From positions 1-45,435 of the forward strand of contig JAWLCO010000018.1 of assembly GCA_041687075.1 (NCBI GenBank): a DNA stretch of 45,435 nucleotides, in the 5' to 3' direction. The notes beneath the pieces were generated by a model that worked only from the letters and a program-made list of their open reading frames with translations, was not told the origin of the DNA and ran no database searches. A program made the position numbers and the translations under genes. Source of the stretch: ZC4RG25 sp041687075 (lineage in GTDB: Bacteria > Pseudomonadota > Alphaproteobacteria > Rhizobiales > Hyphomicrobiaceae). Shown here in pieces: positions 1-7,912 of this stretch (positions within the stretch are counted from its first letter, which is position 1; every line of letters starts with the position of its first letter).

Positions 1-219
1 ACGTTCCCGGGTGCAGCGGAGACCGCCGACATGTTCATCGAAACCACAGATGGTGCCTACGTGCCGCTGCCGGTGAAGACGGCTATGGAGGGCAACAGGG
101 TCCGCTTCGAAGTCGACCTGACGCAGGAAGCCGGGGCCGACGAACTGCGCGGCAAAACCTTACGCATCACGACGGTCTCGGAGGCGGGCCAGTCGGAGAC
201 CTCCTGGACGATCGAGTAA
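1..219 (+). CDS. C-terminal end of a DsbD-domain-like protein (partial)
   Basis: The reading frame is open from the first base of the window and stops at TAA 217-219, so only the last 72 residues are visible and the start lies outside. The visible part contains a short stretch FPGAAETADMFIETTDG followed by VPLP. This resembles the end of alphaproteobacterial proteins annotated as protein-disulfide reductase DsbD domain-containing, which are periplasmic and linked to thiol-disulfide exchange. That match is from memory of the family and is tentative. An ATG at 31 is in frame, but the coding-like sequence continues upstream of it, so it is probably internal. The redox theme would fit the peroxiredoxin that follows 107 bp downstream on the same strand, although nothing shows they are co-transcribed. 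Confidence 0.55.
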   Translation, partial: TFPGAAETADMFIETTDGAYVPLPVKTAMEGNRVRFEVDLTQEAGADELRGKTLRITTVSEAGQSETSWTIE

Positions 220-326
220 GTTAACGGCTTTCTGATGAAACCCCGCTTTAAGCTGCGCACGACTGCGTATACGGTCCGATGCGGTACCTTCAGCAGGTAC
301 GCTGACAGAAACTCCCGGAGAGCATC

Positions 327-815
327 ATGACGATCAACGTAGGCGATCGGCTGCCCGAAGCGACTTTCACGGTAATGGGCCCCGAGGGTCCGAAGCAAGT
401 GACGACGGATGACGTATTCGGCGGCAAGAAGGTGGCGCTGTTCGCCGTTCCCGGCGCCTATACACCGACCTGCCACAAGCAGCACATGCCGGGTTTCGTC
501 GCCAACGCGCCCGAATTCCAGGACAAGGGCATCGACATGATCGCCTGCACGTCGGTGAACGACATCTTCGTGCTGACGCAGTGGGCCAAGGACACCGGCG
601 CTGAAGGCAAGATCACCATGTTGTCCGACGGCAATGCGGACTTTGCCCGCAAGCTTGGACTCGATATCGACCTTTCCGCCCGCGGCCTCGGGGTGCGCTC
701 CAAGCGGTATTCCATGATCGTCGACAACGGCGTGGTCAAGGTCCTCAACGTCGAAGACGCCCCGCCCCAGCACGACAAATCGAGCGCCACGGCCCTGCTG
801 GCCTGCTCGTTCTGA
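327..815 (+). CDS. Prx5-type peroxiredoxin
   Basis: This is a 162-residue thiol peroxidase of the Prx5/PMP20 group, which reduces hydrogen peroxide and alkyl hydroperoxides in the cytoplasm using glutathione or thioredoxin-type donors. The active-site motif PGAYTPTCHKQHMPGF puts the peroxidatic cysteine at residue 49. The helix motif SVNDIFVLTQWAK and the block LGVRSKRYSMIVDNGVV are also typical of the group. Length is normal (about 160). The start ATG at 327 has GGAGAG a few bases upstream. Two further cysteines are present, C74 and C160. C160 lies in an unusual tail, LLACSF, where relatives I recall end in a cysteine-free helix. It could act as a resolving cysteine, but that is inference. 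The gene appears to be monocistronic and converges on livF. Confidence 0.93.
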   Translation: MTINVGDRLPEATFTVMGPEGPKQVTTDDVFGGKKVALFAVPGAYTPTCHKQHMPGFVANAPEFQDKGIDMIACTSVNDIFVLTQWAKDTGAEGKITMLSDGNADFARKLGLDIDLSARGLGVRSKRYSMIVDNGVVKVLNVEDAPPQHDKSSATALLACSF

Positions 816-832
816 GACTTCTCGAAACGGTC

Positions 833-877
833 ATCCCGGTGCGCGCCTGCCCCGGCGAAGGCCGGCGTCACCGGGAT
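833..877. repeat. Palindromic intergenic element between convergent genes
   Basis: A 9-bp perfect inverted repeat (ATCCCGGTG at 833-841, CACCGGGAT at 869-877) encloses a second stem, CCGGC / GCCGG with a GAAG loop (852-865). It lies between the convergent peroxiredoxin and livF genes. Alphaproteobacterial genomes carry many such CCGG-rich intergenic palindromes. It may serve as a bidirectional terminator, but no T-run follows it. Further downstream the palindrome GCCCCGGG occurs twice (about 916-938). Confidence 0.6.
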
Positions 878-961
878 CCGACTTGCGGTTCGCTCCGGCT
901 CCCAGTGTTCGCTTGCGCCCCGGGCACGAGGCCCCGGGAGAGCCAGCTTGATGGCGCGGAC

Positions 962-1657
962 CTATCCCACCGACAGGTAGCTCGTCATGATATCCGGGTC
1001 GGCCCGGGTTTCGGCGGCCGACCCGCGGTGGACGATCTCGCCCTGTTCGATGATCGTGGCCTGATCGGCGATCTCGAGCGCGATTTCGGCGTTCTGCTCG
1101 ACAAGCAGGATGCCGATCTGCTCGCCCTTCAGGCGCACCAGCGTGTCAACGACGATATCGACGATGACCGGCGCCAGCCCCTGAGATGGCTCGTCGAGCA
1201 GCAGGAACTTGGGGCCGGACATGAGCGCCCGCCCGATGGCGACCATCTGCTGCTCGCCACCGGAGAGATGGCCACCCAGGCGCCCGAGCAGAGGCTTGAG
1301 CGGAGGGAAGAGCTCGAGAACGCGCTCTGCCGGCCAGGCAGACCCCGGGTACTCACTGATGGCCAGGTTTTCCTCGACCGTCAGACCCGAGAATACGCCA
1401 CGATACTCCGGAACGTAGGAGAGACCCGCGCGCGTGATGAGGTGTGGCGGACGTCCGCCGATGCTCTCGCCATCGAGGGTGATGGAGCCGGACCACTTGT
1501 CCATCAGCCCGAAGATGGTCCTGAGCGTTGTTGTCTTGCCCGCACCGTTGCGGCCGAGCAGCACGTGGATGGTCCCCTGCTCCACGATCAGCGAGATGTT
1601 CTGCAGGACATGGAAGTTGCCGTAGTAGGCGTGAACATTCGCGAGTGACAGGCTCAT
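962..1657 (-). CDS. livF: Branched-chain amino acid-type ABC transporter ATPase LivF
   Basis: This 231-residue ATPase is one of the two nucleotide-binding subunits of a HAAT-family (Liv) importer; it hydrolyses ATP on the cytoplasmic face to drive uptake. Walker A is GRNGAGKT at residues 35-42, the ABC signature LSGGEQ at 131-136 and Walker B leads into DEP at 155-157. The short length and the sequence YYGNFHVLQNIS near the N-terminus fit LivF rather than LivG. It is the last gene of the livK-H-M-G-F run, and its ATG overlaps the livG stop codon by four bases (ATGA), so translation is probably coupled. The family imports branched-chain amino acids but also urea, short amides and aromatic compounds. 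The substrate here is unknown, and the upstream amidohydrolase suggests an amide-type compound. Confidence 0.93.
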   Translation of the reverse strand: MSLSLANVHAYYGNFHVLQNISLIVEQGTIHVLLGRNGAGKTTTLRTIFGLMDKWSGSITLDGESIGGRPPHLITRAGLSYVPEYRGVFSGLTVEENLAISEYPGSAWPAERVLELFPPLKPLLGRLGGHLSGGEQQMVAIGRALMSGPKFLLLDEPSQGLAPVIVDIVVDTLVRLKGEQIGILLVEQNAEIALEIADQATIIEQGEIVHRGSAAETRADPDIMTSYLSVG

Positions 1658-2403
1658 GCACGCCTCCCCAAATAGGCCTCGCGGACCCGGGGATTGGCGC
1701 GAATTTCCTCCGGCGTCCCCTCCGCCAGCACCTCGCCGAAGTACATGACCGTGATCCGGTCCGAGATCTTCATGACCACGTCCATCTTGTGCTCGATGAG
1801 CACGATCGTATAGCGGCTCTTGAGGCCCTCGATCAGGTGCATCACGCGTTGCGTATCGGAGCGGGACAGCCCGGCCGTCGGCTCGTCGAGCAGCAGCAGC
1901 TTGGGCTTCGGGGCAAGCGCAATGGCAAAGTCGAGCAGCCGCTGGTCGCCGTGTGCCAGCTCGGTCGCGGGCGCGTCCGCATAGCGGGCAAGCCCGACCT
2001 CCTCGAGGGTCTGGTAAATGGTTTCCGTCACCTCAGGGTGGGCATCGGCCGGGCGCAGCACCTCCACGCGTGTGCCGGCGAAAGCGCGAAAGGCGGAAAC
2101 CCAGACATTCTGGGCGACCGTCAAATTCGAAAAAATGCTCGTGCGCTGAAACGAGCGGGCGATGCCGAATGCAGGCAGCTCATGGGGTCTGCAGCCCGAG
2201 ATGACATGGCCGGCAAAGCGCACCTCCCCCGATGTCGGCTTGAGCTCGCTGGTGATGCAGTTGAAGAGCGTCGTCTTGCCAGCACCGTTCGGACCGATCA
2301 CCGTGTGCAGTGCTCCCGGTGGCACCTGGAAGCTGACATCGTTGACGGCCTTGACCGCGCCGAAGTGCTTCGAAACCGAGATGCACTCCAGACCCGTGCT
2401 CAT
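1654..2403 (-). CDS. livG: Branched-chain amino acid-type ABC transporter ATPase LivG
   Basis: This is the second ATPase of the Liv-type importer, 249 residues. Walker A GPNGAGKT lies at residues 37-44, and the signature region reads LAHGDQRLLDFAIALA before LLLLDEPTAGLS. HGDQ in place of LSGGQ is a common variant in LivG/UrtD-like subunits. I place the start at ATG 2403 (MSTGLECISV): it overlaps the livM stop as ATGA, and the open frame upstream reads through livM in a different frame without family similarity. The last four bases overlap livF in the same way. The C-terminal part ITVMYFGEVLAEGTPEEIRANP is the usual LivG ending. Confidence 0.93.
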   Translation of the reverse strand: MSTGLECISVSKHFGAVKAVNDVSFQVPPGALHTVIGPNGAGKTTLFNCITSELKPTSGEVRFAGHVISGCRPHELPAFGIARSFQRTSIFSNLTVAQNVWVSAFRAFAGTRVEVLRPADAHPEVTETIYQTLEEVGLARYADAPATELAHGDQRLLDFAIALAPKPKLLLLDEPTAGLSRSDTQRVMHLIEGLKSRYTIVLIEHKMDVVMKISDRITVMYFGEVLAEGTPEEIRANPRVREAYLGRRA

Positions 2404-3359
2404 GACCCGGCCTCCATCTGCTTGGCCTTGGCGGCTCCGCGCCTGTGCGTAAGCTTGCCCGCCACAAGCTCGGCCATGCCCGCTATCCCGGTCCTGAAGA
2501 ACAGGACGACCAGGGCGAAAACAATGCCGAGGATCATGGGCCAGCGATCCCAATATTGGGATACGGTCTCCTGAAGCCAGGTGTAGAACGCGGCGCCGAT
2601 AACCGGGCCTATGAAGCTCCCGCTGCCTCCGAGCAACGTCATGAAGACGATGTCGCCAGAAAAGCGCCAGTCGATCTTGTCGATGGGAACGATGCCGAAG
2701 ACGAAGGCGAAGATCGCCCCGGCAAGGCCGGTAAACATGCCGGCCATCACGAACGCGATGAGCTTGTAGCGCCCGACGTCGTGCCCCGTCGCGGCCGCAC
2801 GATCTGGATTATCGCGGATCGCCTGCAGGATGCGCCCCGTCGGACTGTTGACGAAAAGCTTCATCACGCAAAGCGCGCTGACGAACACCAGCACGGTGAA
2901 AATGTAAAACGACCATTGGTCGTCGATGATCGAAGGCCGGCGCACGCCAGGCAATCCATCCTCGCCACCCGTCATGGTGGTCCAAGAGTACGCGATGAAG
3001 AACACCATCTGATTGAACGCGAACGTAATCATGATGAAGTAGAGGCCGGACCGGCGCACGCAGACGAGGCCGATCAGGAATGCGGCGACGGCCGAGAAAA
3101 GCATCGCGGCGGGGATCGCCAGAAAAGCGGAAAAACCAAACTTCGTAGTAAGAATTCCGGCGCAATAAGCGCCGACGCCAAAGAACAGGGCCTGCCCGAA
3201 AGACAGCATGCCGGTATAGCCGAGCAGCAGGTTCGTCGCGACTGCCGCTATGCCGAGCGTCAGCACTTCCGCCGCGACGACCGGCCTCTGAACGAACGGG
3301 AGCGCCACGATCAACAATACGATGACGATCAGGCTCGGCAGACTGAATAGTTTCTGCAT
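2400..3359 (-). CDS. livM: Branched-chain amino acid-type ABC transporter permease LivM
   Basis: A 319-residue inner-membrane permease with many hydrophobic segments, beginning with LPSLIVIVLLIVALPFV near the N-terminus. It carries the block LLGYTGMLSFGQALFFGVGAY, the hallmark of LivM-type permeases, and the EAA-like loop DNPDRAAATGHDV that contacts the ATPases. With LivH it forms the transmembrane channel of the importer. Its ATG directly abuts the livH stop (TAG then ATG with no gap), and its TGA overlaps livG by four bases, so the genes are almost certainly one transcript. The C-terminal tail after the last membrane segment is charged (AGKLTHRRGAAKAKQ) and cytoplasmic. Confidence 0.93.
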   Translation of the reverse strand: MQKLFSLPSLIVIVLLIVALPFVQRPVVAAEVLTLGIAAVATNLLLGYTGMLSFGQALFFGVGAYCAGILTTKFGFSAFLAIPAAMLFSAVAAFLIGLVCVRRSGLYFIMITFAFNQMVFFIAYSWTTMTGGEDGLPGVRRPSIIDDQWSFYIFTVLVFVSALCVMKLFVNSPTGRILQAIRDNPDRAAATGHDVGRYKLIAFVMAGMFTGLAGAIFAFVFGIVPIDKIDWRFSGDIVFMTLLGGSGSFIGPVIGAAFYTWLQETVSQYWDRWPMILGIVFALVVLFFRTGIAGMAELVAGKLTHRRGAAKAKQMEAGS

Positions 3360-4220
3360 CTAACGTGTCCCGAAGAGACCCTGCGGTCTCAGGATAATGG
3401 TCAAGCCCATGAGGACGTAGATTGCGATGTTGGAGGCCTCGGGCCACCAGATCGTGGTCATGCTCTGCGCTATTCCGATGAGTATCCCCGAAGCGATGGC
3501 TCCCAGGATGCTGCCCAGGCCTGCAATGACCACGATGACAAAGCTGATAGGCAGCATGTCCGCGCCCATGCTCGGCGTCAGCCCCATGATCGGTGTGGCC
3601 AGCCCGCCGGCCAGTCCCGCCAAATAGGCGCCGAGCGCGAACGTCCACATGAAAACGCGATTGATGTCAGTGCCGAGCACAGCCACCATCTCGCGGTTCT
3701 CCATGCCGGCCCTGACGATCGCGCCGATGTTGGTTCGCGTCAGAAACAGCCAAAGGGCGACCGTGATCAGAACCGTCATTCCGATCAGGGCAAGTCGATA
3801 GGCCGGATAAACGGTGAAACCGAGATTCACGACGCCCGACAGCGCTTTCGGTGTCAGCACCGAGAACCCGACCGGCCCCCAGATGAGGATGATGGCTTCC
3901 TGCAAAATCAGCGCCATCGCGAAGAGGAAAAGCAGCTGATAGTCGTGATGCGCTGCGTAAAGGCGTCGGACGCCCTGGCTCTCGATGACGAAGGCGACCA
4001 GGATCACCAGCAGCGGGCCGATGAGCACTGCGAGGTAAAAGGAGCCAGTCAGGTTTACGATCGTATACGTGAAGTAGGCGCCGAACGCATACAAACCCCC
4101 GTGTGCGAAATTCGGAATGTTGAGCATCCCGAGCACGAGTGTCAGGCCGACACCGACGAGCGCATAAAGCATCCCGGTCGCAAGACCGTTCAGCAACTGG
4201 CTGGCGATCAGAAAGGTCAT
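3360..4220 (-). CDS. livH: Branched-chain amino acid-type ABC transporter permease LivH
   Basis: This is the 286-residue partner permease. It starts with ASQLLNGLATGMLYALVGVG and contains VLGMLNIPNFAHGGLYAFGAY, the conserved signature of LivH-type subunits (usually NFAHG or NLAHG). About eight hydrophobic segments are visible, and the loop GMENREMVAVLGTDINRVF is the ATPase-contacting loop. Length is normal for the family. It follows livK after an 85-bp gap that contains a strong hairpin, and it abuts livM without spacing. The high membrane content and position inside the liv run make the assignment firm; the substrate remains unknown. Confidence 0.93.
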   Translation of the reverse strand: MTFLIASQLLNGLATGMLYALVGVGLTLVLGMLNIPNFAHGGLYAFGAYFTYTIVNLTGSFYLAVLIGPLLVILVAFVIESQGVRRLYAAHHDYQLLFLFAMALILQEAIILIWGPVGFSVLTPKALSGVVNLGFTVYPAYRLALIGMTVLITVALWLFLTRTNIGAIVRAGMENREMVAVLGTDINRVFMWTFALGAYLAGLAGGLATPIMGLTPSMGADMLPISFVIVVIAGLGSILGAIASGILIGIAQSMTTIWWPEASNIAIYVLMGLTIILRPQGLFGTR

Positions 4221-4260
4221 GAAAGTTCCTGCAAGGTGCGGGCGGTCAGGGCCAGATCAG

Positions 4261-4298
4261 GTGCTGCACTGGCCCCATGGTTAGGACCAATGCAGCAC
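4261..4298 (-). other. Intercistronic hairpin between livK and livH
   Basis: In the livK mRNA the arms GTGCTGCATTGG and CCAGTGCAGCAC (4298-4287 and 4272-4261) can pair over 12 bp with one G-U, closing a 14-nt loop. It starts eight bases after the livK stop and has no U-run, so it is more likely a 3' mRNA stabiliser or partial terminator than a full terminator. Such structures commonly let a binding protein be made in excess over its permeases; that role is inferred here. Confidence 0.65.
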
Positions 4299-4305
4299 GT
4301 TGCAC

Positions 4306-5526
4306 TCAGAACCCGCCGATGTCCTTGCACTCGTTCAGCTCGGGCGGCTGCTGAACCGAACTCTCATCTATGACGGTGGCGAGGTCGTACTCGTCCTTCA
4401 TTTCGGACTTCGACTTCGTCTTGAGGATGAAGTAAGGCCGGTTGATCTGGTGCGTCTTCGCATCAACCGACGTCTCGCCGAGGATGGTTTTGCCCTTGTA
4501 GCTTTCCAACGCTTCGATCGCCTTCTGTGGCTCGGCGCTGTTGGCGAGCTGGATTCCGGCCAGGATCGCCTGCGTCATGCCGTAGGCCGCTGCTGGCGCA
4601 TATCCCGGAGGAATGCCGCCGCTCTTCTTCCTGTAGGCCTCGACGAAGGCTTTGTTCTCGGGATTGTCGATCGTCCAATAATAGTTGGTTCCGACCTGGA
4701 GGTTTTCGCGCATTTCCGGATCGAGCTGGATCAGCTCCTCGGTTCCCGATGACCAGGCCATGATCACCGGCTTCTTGGGCGTAAAGCCGAAGTTATAGAT
4801 CTGGCGCAGTGCCGTTACCGCGTCGATGCCGAAGTTGACCATCATGATCGCATCCGGATTCGCCGCGACGGCCTTCGTGATGTACGAGGAGAACTCGCGA
4901 TGTCCCAACGGATGGCGATCGACGCCGGCAATCGTCAGGCCGAACTTGGGCGCCAGCATTTCCGCATATTTCTGCAGGGACCAGCCGAACGCATAATCGG
5001 CGATGAAGAGATAGATCGATTTTGCGTCCGGATGATTTTTCTTGAACACGCGCAGGTTTGCCTCCACTGCGGTGTATGCCGGGGCGGCCCACTGGAACGT
5101 GTAGCGGTGGCAGCGTTTCCCGGAAAGATCCTCTGTACCACCACTGAAGGCGTACATGACCTTATTTTTCTGCGCGACGTCAGAAACTGCGAGACCGACA
5201 CCCGACGACCACGGGCCGACCATGAACTTCACGCCCTCCCCGTCGATTGCCTCCTGTGCGCGCCGGGTTGCGGTGCCCGCTTTTGTCTCGCTGTCGCGGG
5301 TGATGTATTTGATCGTCTTGCCACCAGCCTTGTAACCGACCTGCTCAAGGGCAACTTGCGCCCCATTATCGAGCAGCGGGCCAACATCTGCATAAGGTCC
5401 GCTGAATGGCCAGATGCCCAGCAGCACAACCTCGTCATCCGCCGCAAATGCCGACATGGCAGTCGCTGACAAGGCAAGCGTCGCTGCGACCGCCATGCCC
5501 TTCATGGCGAGTGAAACTCGTTTCAT
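4306..5526 (-). CDS. Periplasmic substrate-binding protein of the Liv-type transporter
   Basis: A 406-residue LivK-family (type I periplasmic binding fold, Peripla_BP_6) protein. The N-terminus is a clear Sec signal peptide: basic MKRVSLAMK, a hydrophobic stretch, and cleavage likely after SAFA before ADDEVVLLG. The mature protein begins with the typical LGIWPFSGPYADVG and has the hinge-region pattern VKFMVGPWSSGVGLAVSDVAQKN. It captures the substrate in the periplasm and delivers it to LivHM. The start ATG has GGGAGAA about seven bases upstream. The ligand is not deducible; the amidohydrolase 79 bp upstream suggests an amide, ureido or carbamoyl compound rather than leucine, isoleucine or valine. 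I give no gene symbol because livK would imply a substrate. Confidence 0.9.
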   Translation of the reverse strand: MKRVSLAMKGMAVAATLALSATAMSAFAADDEVVLLGIWPFSGPYADVGPLLDNGAQVALEQVGYKAGGKTIKYITRDSETKAGTATRRAQEAIDGEGVKFMVGPWSSGVGLAVSDVAQKNKVMYAFSGGTEDLSGKRCHRYTFQWAAPAYTAVEANLRVFKKNHPDAKSIYLFIADYAFGWSLQKYAEMLAPKFGLTIAGVDRHPLGHREFSSYITKAVAANPDAIMMVNFGIDAVTALRQIYNFGFTPKKPVIMAWSSGTEELIQLDPEMRENLQVGTNYYWTIDNPENKAFVEAYRKKSGGIPPGYAPAAAYGMTQAILAGIQLANSAEPQKAIEALESYKGKTILGETSVDAKTHQINRPYFILKTKSKSEMKDEYDLATVIDESSVQQPPELNECKDIGGF

Positions 5527-5605
5527 ACGCGTTCTCCCTTACTGATATTGGCTTATTCTATGTTCTGGGGTCGACCGAATTCAGCGCGCCCCGTACCCTC
5601 CAGCA

Positions 5606-6313
5606 TCACCTGTGGGTCTGGTTGAAGCCCTCCACATTATTCAAGTAATTCACGCAAGTGTCGACTGATTCGACATCGGCGAACTTTGCATCGATATCAA
5701 ACAGGTTCCAGGCAACAGCGCCGGGTACGCGGTCGCCAATGCATTCACGGACCGCGATCGTCCGGAATCCCTCTGCCAATCCATCGCAGATCGTGGTGCG
5801 GACGCAGGCGGTCGCCGTGACGCCGGTAACGAGAATAGTGTCGACGCCCGCAGAGCGGAGATAGCCGGCGAGGGGTGTGCCGCTGAACGCACTGGCGCGC
5901 TTTTTCAGCATCACATATTCGCCTTCGACCGGCGCGATGCGGGAATCTATGGCCCAGAGGTGCTCATCGGCAATATCGACCGCCTCGACGGGAATCTTGT
6001 GGTGCCACAAGCCCATATCGGACGTGCGGTCGTTCCGGTCTGTATTCTGGTAGGCGGTCGTCACGTGAACCACGACGTGGCCGTTCTTGCGGCAGGCCTC
6101 GAGCAGCCGCTGCATGCCGGGAATGATCTCGTCGTCGATTTTTTCGCAGGTGAAAGGGTTCCCCGGCCGGGTCCATGCATTCGCGAGGTCCACACTGACG
6201 AGGGCAGGCTTGCGGCCGAACCCTATCCGGCGCTGAAAACCACGTTGCTGATAGATTTTCGTGCTTTCATCGAATGCCCTCTGGAGCATCTCGTCCAGGC
6301 TGCCGAGGTCCAT
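5606..6313 (-). CDS. Isochorismatase-family amidohydrolase (N-carbamoylsarcosine amidase-like)
   Basis: A 235-residue cysteine hydrolase of the isochorismatase superfamily. The catalytic triad is visible: Asp42 in LVSVDLANAW, Lys at 137/138 in MLKKRASAF, and Cys170 in TGVTATACVRTT. The N-terminal helix (LDEMLQRAFDESTKIYQQRG) and the block TAYQNTDRNDRTSDMGLWHHK fit the N-carbamoylsarcosine amidohydrolase branch, which releases ammonia and carbon dioxide from carbamoylated amino acids. Other members cleave nicotinamide, maleamate, biuret or ureidoacrylate, so the substrate is open. The start at 6313 is chosen because GGAGGG lies six bases upstream; an in-frame start at 6340 lacks this. It is the first gene before the binding protein and transporter, and probably processes the imported compound in the cytoplasm. 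Confidence 0.88.
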   Translation of the reverse strand: MDLGSLDEMLQRAFDESTKIYQQRGFQRRIGFGRKPALVSVDLANAWTRPGNPFTCEKIDDEIIPGMQRLLEACRKNGHVVVHVTTAYQNTDRNDRTSDMGLWHHKIPVEAVDIADEHLWAIDSRIAPVEGEYVMLKKRASAFSGTPLAGYLRSAGVDTILVTGVTATACVRTTICDGLAEGFRTIAVRECIGDRVPGAVAWNLFDIDAKFADVESVDTCVNYLNNVEGFNQTHR

Positions 6314-6423
6314 CGCTTCCCTCCGCTGGTACGGCACCAACTGGGCTGCCGTGTCCTACTTTTGTCGTTGGCACCATCAAAGCCCGGGAATCGGGAAAAG
6401 GGAAGAGCGATGTATGCTGGTAA

Positions 6424-6442
6424 TTTTTGCACGCCGCAAAAA
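6424..6442. promoter_or_regulatory. Inverted repeat upstream of the amidohydrolase-liv cluster
   Basis: A perfect 7-bp inverted repeat, TTTTTGC / GCAAAAA with a 5-bp spacer, lies in the 174-bp gap between rnhA and the amidohydrolase gene, 111 bp before the latter's start. It is AT-rich against a GC-rich background and has the symmetry of a repressor operator. On the minus strand a weak promoter (TTGCGG, 17 bp, CATACA) overlaps it. It could instead be part of an rnhA terminator. No regulator gene sits next to it. Confidence 0.35.
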
Positions 6443-6487
6443 GATCGGGCGCTGCACCGCAGGACACCCCTGGCGAACGGCGTGTCG

Positions 6488-6940
6488 TCAGCCCCCGCGA
6501 ATCTCGCGGATCCCCATTCTTGCCAGCTCGTCGGCGCGTTCGTTCTCGGGGTGGCCGGCGTGGCCCTTGACCCAATGCCAGCGGATGTCGTGAGGCTTCA
6601 GGGCCTCATCCAGACGCTGCCACAGCTCGACATTCTTCACCGGCTTCTTGTCGGCAGTGCGCCAGTTGTTGCGCTTCCAGGTGTGGATCCAGGCGGTAAT
6701 GCCGTTCCGGAGATACGCGCTATCCGTATAGAGGTCGACGGTCGAGGGGCGCTTCAGAGCTTCGAGCGCCTTGATGGCGGCCATCAGCTCCATGCGATTG
6801 TTGGTGGTGACGGGCTCGCCGCCCCACAGCTCCTTCCGGTGTGGGCCGGACATCAGAATGGCGCCCCAGCCGCCCGGTCCCGGATTTCCGGAGCAGGCGC
6901 CGTCCGTATAGATCTCGACAACGGGCCGGGTGCGGGTCAT
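6488..6940 (-). CDS. rnhA: Ribonuclease HI
   Basis: This 150-residue enzyme cuts the RNA strand of RNA-DNA hybrids, removing R-loops and primers. The four metal-binding acids are present: Asp13 in IYTDGACSGNPGPGGWG, Glu51 in NNRMELMAA, Asp73 in LYTDSAYLRNG, and Asp137 in NERADELA. His127 in KGHAGHPENE is the usual catalytic histidine. Length matches the bacterial type (about 155). The start ATG overlaps the thrB stop as ATGA, so the two are translated together. The order ispH-thrB-rnhA is a common arrangement in Hyphomicrobiales. Its stop is followed by a 174-bp gap before the next gene in the same direction. Confidence 0.97.
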   Translation of the reverse strand: MTRTRPVVEIYTDGACSGNPGPGGWGAILMSGPHRKELWGGEPVTTNNRMELMAAIKALEALKRPSTVDLYTDSAYLRNGITAWIHTWKRNNWRTADKKPVKNVELWQRLDEALKPHDIRWHWVKGHAGHPENERADELARMGIREIRGG

Positions 6941-7908
6941 TGCGCCAGCTCGAGCCCGTAATCGCCCACTGATTTCACAGTCCGATGGAAGCGCAAACGT
7001 CTGAGGTATTCGAGCGGGTTGTGCGGCTTGACGAGGGCGTTCTGCGAGGTGTGCAGCCAGTCATAAGCCCGCGTCAGCAGGAAGCGCAGTGCTGCGCCGC
7101 GAGCGAGTATCGGCAGCGCCTCGTGCTCTGCCGGCTCGAGTTTCCGCACTGCGGTATAGCCTTTGAGCAGCGCCCGGCTTTTGGTGATGTTGAATGCAAA
7201 GTCGGCCTCGAAGCACCACGCATTGAGGCAAACGGCGATGTCGAAGGCGAAGTAGTCGCTGCAGGCGAAATAAAAGTCGATCAGCCCCGACAGCTCGCTG
7301 CCGCGGAAGAACACATTGTCCGGAAAGAGGTCCGCGTGAATGACGCCGGCAGGCAGGCCCTGCGGCCAATTCGGCAGAATTTCCGCCAGTTCGCGGCGGA
7401 TCTCGTCACCAAGGCCTGGCGCGACCTCGTCTGCCCGATCCTCGAAGCGCCGGAACAGTGCTTCCCAGCCGCCAGGTCCCAGCGCGTTCTCCCGGGTCAA
7501 CGCGTAGTCCCTGCCGGCAAGATGCAACTTCGCCAGCGCCTCCCCCACGGCCTGGCAGTGCTCCGGCCGCGGGCGGCGAATCCACATTCCGTCGAGAAAG
7601 GTCACCAGCGCCGCCGGCCGCCCGGCCAGCTCATTCAGCATCACGCCGTTGCGGTCGCGAACAGGTGTTGGGCACGTGATTCCGCGGTTCGCCAAGTGCT
7701 CCATCAGCCCCAGGAAAAAGGGCAGATCCTCGCGTTGCACCCGCTTCTCGTAAAGCGTCAGGATGAAGCGGCCCTGGGCGGTCTGAACGAGGTAGTTCGT
7801 ATTCTCGACCCCCTCCGCGATCCCCTTGCAGGAGAGGACTTCTCCGAGCCCGTATCGTTCGATGAAGCGCGCCAGTTCGTCGTCGGCGACCTCGGTATAG
7901 ACGGCCAT
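6937..7908 (-). CDS. thrB: Homoserine kinase, choline kinase-like type
   Basis: A 323-residue kinase phosphorylating homoserine in the threonine pathway. It belongs to the APH/choline-kinase fold family found in alphaproteobacteria and pseudomonads, not the GHMP kinase type of E. coli. Diagnostic parts are MAVYTEVADDELARFIERYGLG at the start, GVENTNYLVQT, the phosphotransfer motif VIHADLFPDNVFF and LIDFYFACSDYFAFDIAVCLNAWCF. I place the start at ATG 7908, which begins the conserved N-terminus and lies four bases from the ispH stop. Its own stop overlaps rnhA. The pathway links it to the aspartokinase gene lysC located 31 kb away in this window. Confidence 0.95.
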   Translation of the reverse strand: MAVYTEVADDELARFIERYGLGEVLSCKGIAEGVENTNYLVQTAQGRFILTLYEKRVQREDLPFFLGLMEHLANRGITCPTPVRDRNGVMLNELAGRPAALVTFLDGMWIRRPRPEHCQAVGEALAKLHLAGRDYALTRENALGPGGWEALFRRFEDRADEVAPGLGDEIRRELAEILPNWPQGLPAGVIHADLFPDNVFFRGSELSGLIDFYFACSDYFAFDIAVCLNAWCFEADFAFNITKSRALLKGYTAVRKLEPAEHEALPILARGAALRFLLTRAYDWLHTSQNALVKPHNPLEYLRRLRFHRTVKSVGDYGLELAQ

Positions 7909-7912
7909 GGCG

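Noticed and set aside
57..773. A 238-codon minus-strand open frame opposite the peroxiredoxin gene
   Set aside because: The plus-strand peroxiredoxin has a clear catalytic motif; the opposite frame has none.
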